The notes beneath the pieces were generated by a model. That model saw only the letters and a program-made list of their open reading frames with translations, was not told where the DNA came from and searched no databases. A program made the translations under genes and the position numbers. Of a stretch of DNA of 64,000 nucleotides, positions 18,255 through 27,743 are shown piece after piece (the first letter of the stretch is position 1; each line of letters begins with the position of its first letter). Source of the stretch: Jidongwangia harbinensis (GTDB lineage: Bacteria; Actinomycetota; Actinomycetes; Mycobacteriales; Micromonosporaceae); assembly GCF_020216025.1 (NCBI RefSeq), contig NZ_JAIWNC010000008.1, forward strand, positions 186,001-250,000. The letters are read 5' to 3'.

Positions 18255-19208
18255 ATGGGCCAGCTTCTCCTCTTCCTCGTCGCGGCACTCGTCGTCGCGG
18301 CGATCGTCTTCGGTGTGACCGTCATGGTGAGCGGCGGGGACACCGGGCTGACGCCGGTGGAGCCGGACGGCCGGGCGGTGCCGCTGCCCAGCGACCGGCC
18401 GCTGGGCGAGGAGGACATCGTGGCGACCAAGTTCGACACCGCGTTCCGGGGCTACCGGATGGCCCAGGTCGACCAGGCGCTGCAGCGGGCCGCGTACGAC
18501 ATCGGCTACAAGGGCGAGCTGATCGGCGTGCTGGAGGCCGAGGTCGCGGCGCTGCGCGACGGGCGGATCGAGGACGCCGACGTGCTGCGCCGGGCCCGCG
18601 AGGCGGCGGTCGCGCCGCCGCCGGCCGATCCGCCGGGTCCGGAGGAGTCCCGGGCCCGGTCCGGGGACAACCCGATGGCGATGGTCGCGGACGTGCCGCC
18701 GTCCGCGGCGGGATCTTCGGCCGCCGGGATGCCGCCGCACGGCCCGGCCGTTCCGGGCCCGCTTGCGTCGTCCTCGGTCGCTCAGCCTCCGGTCGCTTCG
18801 TCTTTGTCTTCGGGCTCGGGTGGGACGGCGGCTGCGGGTGACGGCGCCACTCCGGTTGCCGCGCCGGACCCGGCCGCCGAGCCGGCGTCGGCCGCGTCCC
18901 CGGCCGCTGGTCCGGCTGTCGCGCCGGCTTCCGTGGCTGGACCGGCTTCTGCTGGTGGGCCGGCTTCCGTGGCTGGACCGGCTTCTGCTGGTGGGCCGGC
19001 TTCCGTGGCTGGACCGGCTTCTGCTGGTGGGCCGGCTTCCGTGGCTGGACCGGCTTCTGCCGGCGGACCGGCTTCTGGTGTCGGGCCGGCCTCTGCTGGC
19101 GGACCGGGTCCCGCGGCCGGGTCGGGTAAGCCCGGACCGGACCGGGCGGAGCCGCACAGCGGGAAGTCGAACGGGAGCAAGGACTCCGAGCCGGTGGAAC
19201 GCCGATGA
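18255..19208 (+). CDS. DivIVA-domain membrane protein with 12-aa repeat tail
   Basis: 317 aa. Single N-terminal membrane segment (LLLFLVAALVVAAIVFGVTV), then a DivIVA-type motif (FDTAFRGYRMAQVDQALQRAA) and a short coiled coil, then from about 125 an Ala/Pro/Gly tail. The tail contains four tandem copies of PASVAGPASAGG encoded by a 36-bp minisatellite (18923-19066). The DivIVA motif suggests curvature- or polar-growth-associated localisation. ATG at 18255 chosen because the membrane segment starts there. Its stop overlaps the next start (ATGA). Confidence 0.75.
   Translation: MGQLLLFLVAALVVAAIVFGVTVMVSGGDTGLTPVEPDGRAVPLPSDRPLGEEDIVATKFDTAFRGYRMAQVDQALQRAAYDIGYKGELIGVLEAEVAALRDGRIEDADVLRRAREAAVAPPPADPPGPEESRARSGDNPMAMVADVPPSAAGSSAAGMPPHGPAVPGPLASSSVAQPPVASSLSSGSGGTAAAGDGATPVAAPDPAAEPASAASPAAGPAVAPASVAGPASAGGPASVAGPASAGGPASVAGPASAGGPASVAGPASAGGPASGVGPASAGGPGPAAGSGKPGPDRAEPHSGKSNGSKDSEPVERR
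18923..19066 (+). repeat. In-frame 36-bp tandem repeat, 4 copies
   Basis: Unit starts GCCGGCTTCCGTGGCTGG; copies begin at 18923, 18959, 18995 and 19031, the last diverged at its end. Length is a multiple of 3, so copy-number change keeps the frame of the DivIVA-domain protein. Confidence 0.95.
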
Positions 19209-19702
19209 GTGCCGCCGACCCGGTCGACAACCTCGGCGACGCCGCCCGTCCCGGCACCGGGGAGGTCACCGCCACGGTGATCGTGAACGCACCGGCCGCC
19301 CGGGTCTTCGCCGCGTTCACCGCGTGGGAGAAGCAGTCCGAGTGGATCCCGTTCACCAAGGTGCGGGTGGTCGAGGGCGACGGCGGCGAGGGCAGCCTGG
19401 TGGAGGCGATCACCGCGCTCGGCCCGGCGGCGCTCCGCGACGAGATCCGGGTTCTGCGGGTCGACGCGCCGTACGAGGTCCGGGTCGTGCACTGCGGCAC
19501 GGTGCTGCGCGGGCCGGGCTCGATGCGCTGCACGCCGATGGCCGGCGACCGTACCCAGGTGGTGCTGCACGAGTGGTTCCACCTGCCGAGCGGCGCGGCC
19601 GGCAAGATCGCGTGGCCGGTGCTCTGGCCGGGCTCGAAAATCGGCTTCACCGGTGCCTTGAAGAAGTTCGCCAAGCTGGTCGAGCAGGGCCGCCTGCCGT
19701 AG
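19205..19702 (+). CDS. SRPBCC-family (START/Bet v1-like) protein
   Basis: 165 aa. Begins with the usual helix-grip strand ATVIVNAPAARVFAAFTAWEKQSEWIPF and continues with the alternating strands of the Bet v1-like hydrophobic pocket, ending in a long C-terminal helix (KIGFTGALKKFAKLVEQG). Members bind hydrophobic ligands or act as cyclases/dehydratases; no active site can be assigned. Coupled to the DivIVA-domain gene by a 4-nt overlap. Confidence 0.8.
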   Translation: MSAADPVDNLGDAARPGTGEVTATVIVNAPAARVFAAFTAWEKQSEWIPFTKVRVVEGDGGEGSLVEAITALGPAALRDEIRVLRVDAPYEVRVVHCGTVLRGPGSMRCTPMAGDRTQVVLHEWFHLPSGAAGKIAWPVLWPGSKIGFTGALKKFAKLVEQGRLP

Positions 19703-19921
19703 CGGTGCTTCGTGCGACGCCGGCCGGCCGCGAAGCACGACGAACCGGTCAGGCAGGTCGTGCCCGAACATGCGGCCGCCATTGCGGGGCTGGTGCCCGA
19801 CGGCGTTGGCTTCGAGGATTGCGGCGAAGCTGGCCGGCGACGGCATAGTGGCCAAGAAGACTGCGCAGCGTCGGAGCCGCTGGCACCTCGGCCCTCGTCG
19901 CCCGTGCAGGATCACCCGTCG

Positions 19922-20001
19922 CCTGTGCTTCCGGCCGCCTGTGCTTCCGGCCGCTTGTGCTTCCGGCCGCTTGTGCTTCCGGCCGCTTGTGCTTCCGGCG
20001 G
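19922..20001. repeat. 16-bp tandem repeat, 5 copies
   Basis: Unit CYTGTGCTTCCGGCCG starting at 19922, 19938, 19954, 19970 and 19986. Confidence 0.9.
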
Positions 20002-20134
20002 CCGCGATCTTGTGGACTCCGGGTCGTATATCGAGCACGGCTGCCTGACTCTCGGCCCTTTCGCCGGGATGCGCAGGCGGCCACGTGGCACGGCTTGCCC
20101 TGGCGGCGGCGCCCCGGCTCTATCGTTGCCTCGG

Positions 20135-20520
20135 CGTGTGGAGGAACGGCGCGCTGCCCGCCACAATCCGCCACGCTCTGCCACTGGGGCGCTGCGTGTG
20201 GAGGTGTGGCGCGCTCTGTGCCCGAAACCCCCACGCTCTGTTACCGCGGGCGCTGCGTGTGGAGGTGTGGCGCGCTCTGCGCCCGAAACCCCCACGCTCT
20301 GTTACCGCGGGCGCTGCGTGTGGAGGTCTGGCGCGCTCTGCGCCCGAAACCCCCACGCTCTGTTACCGCGGGCGCTGCGTGTGGAGGTCTGGCGCGCTCT
20401 GCGCCCGAATCGCCCACGCGCCCGCCACTGCGGGCGCTGCGTGTGGAGGTGCGGCGTGCGCTGCACCCGAACTCGCCACGCCCCGCCAAGCGCCGCTGGC
20501 GGAACGGCCGCGCTCCGCGC
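20135..20520. repeat. About 61-bp tandem repeat (locus A of a dispersed family)
   Basis: Copies start with GCGTGTGGAGG near 20135, 20194, 20254, 20315, 20376 and 20438; the middle copies are nearly identical and the outer ones degenerate. Shared blocks are GTGTGGAGGTGTGGCGCGC and CCCCCACGC. No spacers, so not CRISPR. Related arrays lie near 33.8 kb and 54.5 kb. Confidence 0.9.
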
Positions 20521-20890
20521 CCGAGAACTCCACGCGCCGCCACGCCAAGCACCCGCGCGTAGAGAATCGGCGCGCTCCGCACCCGGAAACCACACGAACT
20601 CCACACCGGCCACAGCGCACGCGACCCACCGGCGAGCATCACGCCGCCCCGCCACACTCCGATGATCCGGGAGTCGCGACATCCGGACGCTCGGCGCGCG
20701 GCGGCTATGGTCACCACCTGAAACCGATGAGTGAAGTAACCGCGAACCGGGAGAATTTGCCGTATCGGTCCGCGTGATGACCGGTGGATTCGCTCGGGAC
20801 GGCCGCAGCAGGCGACTCCCGGCACTCCGGAGGCAGCCACGCCGGCCCTCGTGCCTCGTCGGGACAGGCGAACTTGTCGTACCCCGGCCC

Positions 20891-20896
20891 TACCGT
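20891..20896 (+). promoter_or_regulatory. Leaderless -10 box of tag
   Basis: TACCGT, 7 nt before the GTG at 20904. Confidence 0.45.
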
Positions 20897-20903
20897 GGTC
20901 GGC

Positions 20904-21506
20904 GTGGCGGACACTCTTGCGGACGGCCTGATCCTCGGCGCTGACGGACGGCCCCGGTGCTCCTGGGGCGCGAGCACCCCGGAATACACCACCTATCACG
21001 ACACCGAGTGGGGCCAGCCGGTCCTGGGCGACGACGCCCTGTTCGAGCGGATGACGCTGGAGGCGTTCCAGTCCGGCCTGGCCTGGATCACCATCCTGCG
21101 AAAACGTGAGTCGTTCCGGCGCGCGTTCGCCGGCTTCGCGATCGACCGGGTCGCCGCGTTCTCGGACGCCGACGTGACCCGGCTGCTCGCCGACCCGGGC
21201 ATCGTGCGCAACCGGATGAAGATCGAGGCAGCGCTGCAGAATGCCCGGGTAGCGGCCGACCTGCCGGACGGCCTGGCCCGGCTGCTGTGGTCGTTCGCAC
21301 CGCCCCCGCGGCCACGCCCGGGCAGTGGCGCCGGGGTTCCCCCGCTGACCGCCGAGTCCACGGCCCTGGCCAAGGCGCTGAAGAAGCGTGGCTTCCGGTT
21401 CGTCGGCCCTACCACGGCCTACGCGTTGATGCAGGCCACCGGCATGGTCGACGATCACATCGAGGGCTGCTGCGTCCCACCCGTCGAGCGCCCGGAGGTG
21501 CCGTGA
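20904..21506 (+). CDS. tag: DNA-3-methyladenine glycosylase I
   Basis: 200 aa from GTG 20904. HhH-type base-excision glycosylase: N-terminal RCSWGASTPEYTTYHDTEWGQPV, catalytic/zinc region FERMTLEAFQSGLAWITIL, KRESFRRAF, and the C-terminal FRFVGPTTAYALMQATGMVDDH. It removes 3-methyladenine from alkylated DNA. An upstream in-frame ATG at 20784 would add 40 residues without similarity, so the shorter start is preferred. The loop APPPRPRPGSGAGVPP is longer than usual. Confidence 0.92.
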   Translation: MADTLADGLILGADGRPRCSWGASTPEYTTYHDTEWGQPVLGDDALFERMTLEAFQSGLAWITILRKRESFRRAFAGFAIDRVAAFSDADVTRLLADPGIVRNRMKIEAALQNARVAADLPDGLARLLWSFAPPPRPRPGSGAGVPPLTAESTALAKALKKRGFRFVGPTTAYALMQATGMVDDHIEGCCVPPVERPEVP

Positions 21507-21507
21507 T

Positions 21508-22236
21508 GTGATGGTGCGTATGGCGCAGTGGGCGGTGATCATTCCGGCGGACCGATGGGCGACCGAGCGGTTGTTCCACTCCGACACGCTGGTCCTGGCG
21601 GGTCTGCCCGCCGGTGACCCGCGGGCCGGAGACGACACCCCGGCCCTGACGGGCCAGCCTGCGAGTGGCACGTCGGCCGTAGCCGGCACGTCGGCGGTGG
21701 CTGGCACGTCGGCGGTGGCTGGCACGTCGGCGGTGGCTGGCACGTCGGCGGTGGTTGGCACGTCGGCCGTAGCCGGCGAGCGTGCTGAGGGCGGCACGCT
21801 GGCCTTGGGTGGACCGCAGGCCGGGGATGAAGTGCTGCTGATCGCCGGCGACGAGCCGCACGCGGTGGCACTGGGTCGGTTCACGTCCAGGAGCGAGATC
21901 GCCTACACCCGCCGCGCGTTCGACGAGCCGGCCCCGGTGGGCGACCTCAAGCTTGCCGAGCCGCTGACCGCGCTGACACCCGACCTGTTCCGCGAGGTGG
22001 CCGCCCGCCTCGGCGGTGACCGGGACCGCCGCACCTGGCTGGTCAGCGTAGACCTGCCGATCGAGGCGACCACCCCGGCCGAGGCGGTGCGCCAGTTCTG
22101 GTCCTACGTGCGCGAGCTGGGGCCGGCCGAGCTGCCGACGTTCGTCTGGCCGTCCGGCGACGAACTGGCCATGCAGGCGTTCGTGCTGGGCCAGGAGGCC
22201 AACCAGGACCCCGAGGAAGACGAAGACGACGACTGA
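21508..22236 (+). CDS. Hypothetical protein with GTSAVA hexapeptide repeat
   Basis: 242 aa, not assigned to a family. N-terminal WAVIIPADRWATERLFHS and the C-terminal half (EVLLIAGDEPHAVALGRF ... LVSVDLPIEATTPAEAVRQFWSYV) look like a folded two-part domain; between them residues about 54-90 are six copies of GTSAVA encoded by an 18-bp minisatellite. The C-terminus is acidic (EEDEDDD). The GTG at 21508 has GGAGG 9 nt upstream; ATGs at 21511 and 21520 are alternatives. It follows tag by 1 nt, so they are likely cotranscribed. Confidence 0.6.
   Translation: MMVRMAQWAVIIPADRWATERLFHSDTLVLAGLPAGDPRAGDDTPALTGQPASGTSAVAGTSAVAGTSAVAGTSAVAGTSAVVGTSAVAGERAEGGTLALGGPQAGDEVLLIAGDEPHAVALGRFTSRSEIAYTRRAFDEPAPVGDLKLAEPLTALTPDLFREVAARLGGDRDRRTWLVSVDLPIEATTPAEAVRQFWSYVRELGPAELPTFVWPSGDELAMQAFVLGQEANQDPEEDEDDD
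21667..21774 (+). repeat. In-frame 18-bp tandem repeat, 6 copies
   Basis: Unit GGCACGTCGGCGGTGGCT, six copies; first and last copies read GGCACGTCGGCCGTAGCC. Encodes GTSAVA inside the hypothetical protein. Confidence 0.95.
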
Positions 22237-22326
22237 CCCTCCCTCCGGCTCCGCCGACCCGTGACCGGCCCCTGGACGGCCGAACCGATGGCGGTCCGTG
22301 AAGGCCCGGAAAGGCCGGGAGACGTA

Positions 22327-22359
22327 ACGGAGCCCCGGAGGGTCGCTCCAGGGCTCCGT
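22327..22359. terminator. Bidirectional terminator
   Basis: ACGGAGCCC (22327-22335) and GGGCTCCGT (22351-22359), with an inner GGAG/CTCC pairing, between two convergent genes. Confidence 0.7.
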
Positions 22360-22374
22360 GCCGATCGTGGGTGG

Positions 22375-23274
<900 letters not shown>

Positions 23275-23315
23275 TCAGCTGACTCATACCATCGACCGTG
23301 GAACCGGACAGCGGC

Positions 23316-24122
23316 TCAGCGGCCCTCGAACACCGGTCTCTGCTTGGCCACGAACGCGGACACCGCCTGCCGGTGGTCCTGGGTACGGCCGCAGATGGCC
23401 TGCGCCTGTGCCTCGGCGGCCAGGGCGTCGGACAGGGTGCCGGCGTCGCCGATGGACAGTTCCCGTTTGATCGCCCCGTACGCCACCGTGGGGCCGGCCG
23501 CGAGTCGGGCGGCCAGTTCCTGGGCGGCCGGGAGCACCTTCTCGTCGTCGTCCAGCAGCCGGGACAGCAGACCCATCTGGTACGCCGCCTCGGACCGCAC
23601 CGGCTCGGCGAGCAGCAGCAACTCGACCGCCCGGGCGTGTCCCACGATCCGGGGCAGGGACCAGGTGACCCCGGTGTCGCCGGCGAGGCCGACGTTGGCG
23701 AACGCCATCAGGAACATGGTGGCCGGTCCGCCGATCCGGAAGTCGGCCAGCAGGGCCAGGGAGGCGCCCGCCCCGGCCGCGTTGCCCCGGACCGCCGCCA
23801 CCACCGGCTTCGGCATGTTCGCCAGGCGCTGGGCGATCGGGTTGTAGTGCGCCCGTACCGTGTCCAGGTCGGTCTGTCCGCCCTCCAGGATGGCGGCGTG
23901 TTCGCGCAGGTCCTGGCCGACGCAGAAGGCCCGCCCGGCGCCCGCCAGCACGATCGCCCGGCAGGACCGGTCGGCCTCGAGTGACGCCAGCGTGTCCCGC
24001 AGCGCCTCCTTGAGTTCGACGTCCAGGGCGTTCATCGCGTCGGGGCGGTTCAGGGTGAGGGTGACGACCGCGTCGGTGCGGTCGACGAGCAGGCTGTCGG
24101 TCTTCGGTCGGGTGGCGGTCAT
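23316..24122 (-). CDS. Enoyl-CoA hydratase/isomerase (PaaG-like)
   Basis: 268 aa crotonase-fold enzyme. CoA-binding FCVGQDLREHA, oxyanion-hole region VRGNAAGAGASLALLADFRI and FANVGLAGDTGVTWSLPRIVG, whose D-T-G before the TWxLPR resembles PaaG isomerases rather than plain hydratases. It follows the PaaX-family regulator gene by 31 nt on the same strand, so both are probably one operon for an aryl- or acyl-CoA substrate. Exact substrate cannot be told from sequence. Confidence 0.85.
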   Translation of the reverse strand: MTATRPKTDSLLVDRTDAVVTLTLNRPDAMNALDVELKEALRDTLASLEADRSCRAIVLAGAGRAFCVGQDLREHAAILEGGQTDLDTVRAHYNPIAQRLANMPKPVVAAVRGNAAGAGASLALLADFRIGGPATMFLMAFANVGLAGDTGVTWSLPRIVGHARAVELLLLAEPVRSEAAYQMGLLSRLLDDDEKVLPAAQELAARLAAGPTVAYGAIKRELSIGDAGTLSDALAAEAQAQAICGRTQDHRQAVSAFVAKQRPVFEGR

Positions 24123-24153
24123 GGATCAGAGAATCCCACACGTACGCGGGAAA

Positions 24154-24948
24154 TCAGGACCGGCGCGGTGCCGGTGTCGCCAGGCAGCCGTCCACGTAGC
24201 GGTCCGCCGCCGGGCGGAGCCGGGTCGCGTGCCGGTCGAAGAAGCCGGCCGCGCTCGCCCCGGGCCAGCGCGGCGGCAGCAGCGAGGCGGGCAGATGCGG
24301 GTCGCGGAACAGGAACGAGCGCCAGGCGTGCACCAGGGTGAACCTCGCCGCGTACGCCTCCTCGTCGGTGCTCCGGGTGGTCACCGCGGTGACCAGGGGG
24401 CGCTGTTCGGCCACGAATCCGGCGTACGCCGATCCGATCCGGTCCAGGTCCCAGGCGCGGGCCACCAGGTCGGCGGCGCCCGGGGAGCCGGCGGCGTGGG
24501 TGGCGCTGAACCGTTCGTACCGGATGCCGATCTCGGCCAGGACGGCGTCGATCTCGTCGGACGGTCGCGGTGCCACCCAGGCGTCCTCGGCCAGCCGGCC
24601 GTATCCCAGGAAGGCGAGCCGGGTCGCGTCCCGCCTGGCCAGCGGGGCGCGCAGCAGGACCAGGTCGAACCGCCCGTCCCAGCCGGTGCGCCCGGTGCGG
24701 TAGACCCGGGCGGACGCCTCGTCCAGCCGGCGGGCCGCCTTGGGGGTGAGCAGATAGCCCGGGCCGGACAGCAGCCGGAGCGGATGCAGCCAGCCCTGGC
24801 GCACCATCCGGGACACCGCGGTGCGGACCGCCGGCGGGGCGATACCGAGCGGCGCCAACAGCTTGACGAGGGCGGACACCGGTGCGCGACCGCCGCGCGA
24901 GCGCAGGTAATCGCCGTACAGGTCGAAGAGAGCAGACCGCGCCTGCAT
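24154..24948 (-). CDS. PaaX-family transcriptional regulator
   Basis: 264 aa from the ATG at 24948. N-terminal winged helix (SALFDLYGDYLRSRGGRAPV ... AVRTAVSRMVRQGWL), central PaaX domain (GWDGRFDLVLLRAPLARRD; FLGYGRLAEDAWVAPRP) and the C-terminal segment with LVHAWRSFLFRDPHLPASLL. Regulators of this family sense aryl-CoA thioesters such as phenylacetyl-CoA. A 9-bp inverted repeat immediately upstream is a likely autoregulatory operator, and the crotonase gene downstream is the likely target. Confidence 0.9.
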   Translation of the reverse strand: MQARSALFDLYGDYLRSRGGRAPVSALVKLLAPLGIAPPAVRTAVSRMVRQGWLHPLRLLSGPGYLLTPKAARRLDEASARVYRTGRTGWDGRFDLVLLRAPLARRDATRLAFLGYGRLAEDAWVAPRPSDEIDAVLAEIGIRYERFSATHAAGSPGAADLVARAWDLDRIGSAYAGFVAEQRPLVTAVTTRSTDEEAYAARFTLVHAWRSFLFRDPHLPASLLPPRWPGASAAGFFDRHATRLRPAADRYVDGCLATPAPRRS

Positions 24949-24958
24949 GACCGCACAT

Positions 24959-24997
24959 TGTGACAGCCCAAAAGGCGATATGCTAGACGCTGTCACA
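24959..24997. promoter_or_regulatory. Candidate PaaX-type operator
   Basis: TGTGACAGC - 21 bp - GCTGTCACA, exact inverted repeat starting 11 bp upstream of the regulator's ATG. Confidence 0.6.
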
Positions 24998-25225
24998 TCC
25001 GCCCGGGCTGGGTTTGGGTTCGCCGGTGTTCATCAGGGAAAATGTTTGATCGGCACGGTGGGCCGGACCGCGGTGGCACGCGGTAGGGCCTTCACGGCCG
25101 CCGGTCGGATAGGGGCATTGACGTCGCGCGGGGCTGAGCGCGTGACGTCGATGCCGGGGCACGACGAAGAGCAAGTGGCTGTGGGGCAACCCACCGACCC
25201 TGATGTAAGTCTGAGGGGAGACAAG

Positions 25226-25393
25226 ATGGCGGCGATGAAGCCGCGGACGGGCGATGGTCCGCTGGAGGTCACCAAGGAAGGGCGCGGCATCGTGATGCGT
25301 GTGCCGCTGGAGGGTGGTGGCCGTCTCGTCGTTGAGATGACTCCGGACGAGGCCAACGCACTCGGTGACGCGTTGAAAGCGATCGTCGGCTGA
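25226..25393 (+). CDS. DUF3117 small conserved protein
   Basis: 55 aa (MAAMKPRTGDGPLEVTKEG ... DEANALGDALKAIVG), the complete length of the actinobacterial DUF3117 family. GAGGGGAG lies 7 nt upstream of the ATG. Function unknown; the family is highly conserved and usually a separate gene. A strong hairpin terminator follows 9 nt after the stop. Confidence 0.95.
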   Translation: MAAMKPRTGDGPLEVTKEGRGIVMRVPLEGGGRLVVEMTPDEANALGDALKAIVG

Positions 25394-25402
25394 CGTTCAC
25401 GC

Positions 25403-25439
25403 AAGCCCGCCGGTACGGTACCTCCGTGCCGGCGGGCTT
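25403..25439 (+). terminator. Rho-independent terminator after DUF3117
   Basis: 16-bp arms AAGCCCGCCGGTACGG / CCGTGCCGGCGGGCTT (one mismatch), 5-nt loop, ending in TTT 3 nt before the annotated pepA ATG. Confidence 0.85.
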
Positions 25440-25442
25440 TCC

Positions 25443-26888
25443 ATGTCCGAAGCGAAAGGCCATCCTCCCGTGTTCGCCATTCACCTGACCTCCTCCGCCA
25501 CGGATGGCACTCGCGTGCTGGCCGTGGGTGCGGAAGGGCCGTTGTCCGCCGATCTGACCGACGAGGTGGCCGAACTGTGCCGCACCGCCGACGACCCGGG
25601 CCGGGCCGGTGCCGTACAGGTGCTGCCGCGTCCACTGCGTACCCCGGCCAGGGTGGTGGTCGTCGGCGTCGGTGCCGCCGACCCGGCGGGCTGGCGTGCG
25701 GCCGGAGCGGCTGCGGTCCGGGCCGCCCGGAGTGACGAGAAACTGCAGGTGGTGGTGCCGCCGCAGACGTCGCCGGAGGCGGTCCGCGCGCTGGCGGAAG
25801 GCGCCTGGCTGGCCGGCTACCGATATCGTGACGCCCCGGACGGACCCCGGTCCGCCGAGGTGGACCTGATCACCGACGATGCCGGCCACGCGCCGGCACT
25901 GGACCGGGCCCGCGCGCTCGCGCAGGCGGTCTGGTGGGCCCGGGACCTCACCAACGCGCCGGCCTCGATCAAGAACCCGCCGTGGTTCGCCGACCAGGTG
26001 GTGGCCGAGGCGGCCACCCGGCCGGGCCTGACCGTCACGGTCCGCGGGCCGGACGAGCTCGCCGCCGAGGGCTTCGGCGGCATCCTGGCGGTCGGCGGCG
26101 GCTCCGCCACGCCGCCCCGCCTGGTCGAACTCTCCTGGCGGCCGGACGGCGCGACCCGGCACGTGGTGCTGGTCGGCAAGGGCGTCACGTTCGACACCGG
26201 CGGAATCTCGATCAAGCCGCGCGAGTCGATGAAGCTGATGCGGAAGGACATGGGCGGCGCGGCCGCGGTGCTCGGCGCCACGTTCGCGGCCGCCGACCTG
26301 GGGCTGCCGGTGCGGATCACCACGCTGGCGCCGCTGGCGGAGAACGCGGTGAGCGGGTCGGCGTTCCGCCCGGGCGACGTGATCACCCACTACGACGGCA
26401 CGACCAGCGAGAGTACGAACTCCGACGCCGAGGGCCGGCTGGTGCTGGCGGACGCGCTGGGCTACGCGGTGGCCCGGCTCGACCCCGACGTGGTCGTCGA
26501 CGTGGCCACGCTGACCGGGGCGAACGCGGTCGCCCTGGGCAAGGGCATGGCGGCGCTGTACAGCCACGACGACGACCTGGCGGCGGCGCTGACCGCCGCG
26601 GGCGACGCGGCCGGCGAGCGGATGTGGCGGCTCCCGTTGCCCGAGGACTACCTGGAGTACCTGCACAGTGACATCGCCGACCGGCACAGCTCGCCGGCCC
26701 GCGGTGCGGCCTCGGTGGTCGCCGCGCTGTACCTGCGCGAATTCCTCGGTGACCGGGTGGACCGGTGGGCACATCTGGACATGTCCGCGCCGTCCTGGGC
26801 CGACGCCTCCGACGGCGATCTCACCAAGGGCGCGACCGGCTGGGGCGTCCGGACGCTGGTCGCCTGGCTCGGCGCGCTGGGCCGCTGA
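25443..26888 (+). CDS. pepA: Leucyl aminopeptidase (M17)
   Basis: 481 aa. Two-zinc cytosol aminopeptidase: the N-terminal macro-like domain is followed by the catalytic domain with GKGVTFDTGGISIKPRESM, MRKDMGGAA and the metal/active-site motif NSDAEGRLVLADALGYA (Ser in place of the common Thr of NTDAEGRL). It releases N-terminal residues from peptides. The ATG at 25443 sits directly at the base of the preceding terminator; the GTG at 25471 (before FAIHLTSS) is an alternative. It ends 4 nt from the convergent methyltransferase stop. Confidence 0.93.
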   Translation: MSEAKGHPPVFAIHLTSSATDGTRVLAVGAEGPLSADLTDEVAELCRTADDPGRAGAVQVLPRPLRTPARVVVVGVGAADPAGWRAAGAAAVRAARSDEKLQVVVPPQTSPEAVRALAEGAWLAGYRYRDAPDGPRSAEVDLITDDAGHAPALDRARALAQAVWWARDLTNAPASIKNPPWFADQVVAEAATRPGLTVTVRGPDELAAEGFGGILAVGGGSATPPRLVELSWRPDGATRHVVLVGKGVTFDTGGISIKPRESMKLMRKDMGGAAAVLGATFAAADLGLPVRITTLAPLAENAVSGSAFRPGDVITHYDGTTSESTNSDAEGRLVLADALGYAVARLDPDVVVDVATLTGANAVALGKGMAALYSHDDDLAAALTAAGDAAGERMWRLPLPEDYLEYLHSDIADRHSSPARGAASVVAALYLREFLGDRVDRWAHLDMSAPSWADASDGDLTKGATGWGVRTLVAWLGALGR

Positions 26889-26892
26889 GCGG

Positions 26893-27591
26893 CTAGCGCT
26901 TCACCGCGGCGAGCAGGCCCGCCCCGGACGGTACGAGCGCCGAGATCCACTCCTCCGACTCGCGGATCGTCTTGAGCGTGTCCCGAATGGTGACGGTCTC
27001 GACGTCCCGCGCGGCCGGGTCGCCGATCCGGCCGCCGGCCAGCGCACCGTTGACGATCAGCACACCGCCTCGGCGCAGCAGCCGCAGCGCCGCCTCCGCG
27101 CAGGCGCCGAACTCGGTGGCGTCCGCGTCCACGAACACCAGGTCGTAGACCCCGTCGGCGAGGCGCGGCAGGACGTCCAGCGCGCGGCCGGTGATGATCC
27201 GGGTACGCGACGCCGCGAAGCCGGCCTCCAGGAAGATACGCCGGGCGATCCGCTGGTGTTCGTGCTCCACGTCGATGGTGGTCAGGACGCCGTCCGCGCG
27301 CATGCCGCGGAGCAGCCAGACGCCGCTGACCCCGGTGCCGGTGCCGATCTCCACCACCGCCTTGGCGCTGCCCGCGGCGGCCAGCATCCGCAGCACCGCG
27401 CCGGCGCCGGGGGTGACCGCGGTCAGCCCGAGTTCGAGCGCGAGCCCGCGGGCGGTCTGCAGGACGATGTCCTCGGTGGCGTACGCCTCGGTGAAGACCA
27501 GCGACTGCGCGGTCGGCGTTCCGAAGGGCCGGGATGCGGTGACGATGACGAGCCCCTCTCCAGCGGGATGCGCGGGCCGGAACCGGTGCAC
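26893..27591 (-). CDS. O-methyltransferase (Rv1220c type)
   Basis: 232 aa class I SAM-dependent methyltransferase of the catechol-OMT-like group: SAM loop VVEIGTGTGVSGVWLLRGM, acidic VLTTIDVEHEHQ, and the metal-binding VYDLVFVDADATEFG. In M. tuberculosis the orthologue precedes sigE-rseA-htrA-tatB; here the next gene is directly the htrA-like protease in divergent orientation. The GTG start at 27591 is the only usable one. The acceptor is unknown. Confidence 0.88.
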   Translation of the reverse strand: MHRFRPAHPAGEGLVIVTASRPFGTPTAQSLVFTEAYATEDIVLQTARGLALELGLTAVTPGAGAVLRMLAAAGSAKAVVEIGTGTGVSGVWLLRGMRADGVLTTIDVEHEHQRIARRIFLEAGFAASRTRIITGRALDVLPRLADGVYDLVFVDADATEFGACAEAALRLLRRGGVLIVNGALAGGRIGDPAARDVETVTIRDTLKTIRESEEWISALVPSGAGLLAAVKR

Positions 27592-27743
27592 ATCGGGTAT
27601 GAGACTAGAAGCGGTGGTTCCGGCGCGTGCACCGGGTCGACCGACTCACCGGCGTCACCGTCTCAGTGGGCGGATGGACTCCGGCGATCCGTGTCATCCT
27701 GGATGCGGGACGAGGCTTGGCCGGGACGAGTGGAGGCACCGAC

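Larger units (their letters stand above)
19703..20903. other. 1.2-kb gene-free minisatellite region
   Basis: Two tandem arrays (16-bp and about 61-bp units) fill most of 19922-20520. All long frames here arise from translating the repeats and none looks like a protein family. 20700-20780 is AT-richer and may hold promoter sequence; it contains a 16-codon frame (20727-20777) of unknown significance. Confidence 0.7.

Noticed and set aside
20135..20520. CRISPR array
   Set aside because: Units are contiguous without variable spacers, and no cas genes are present.
20727..20777. 16-codon frame MSEVTANRENLPYRSA
   Set aside because: No RBS or recognised precursor-peptide partner genes nearby; more likely AT-richer promoter sequence.
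19749..21884. Several 100-550-aa frames on both strands through the 19.7-20.9-kb region
   Set aside because: Their sequence is translated tandem repeats in all frames, with no codon preference or family similarity.
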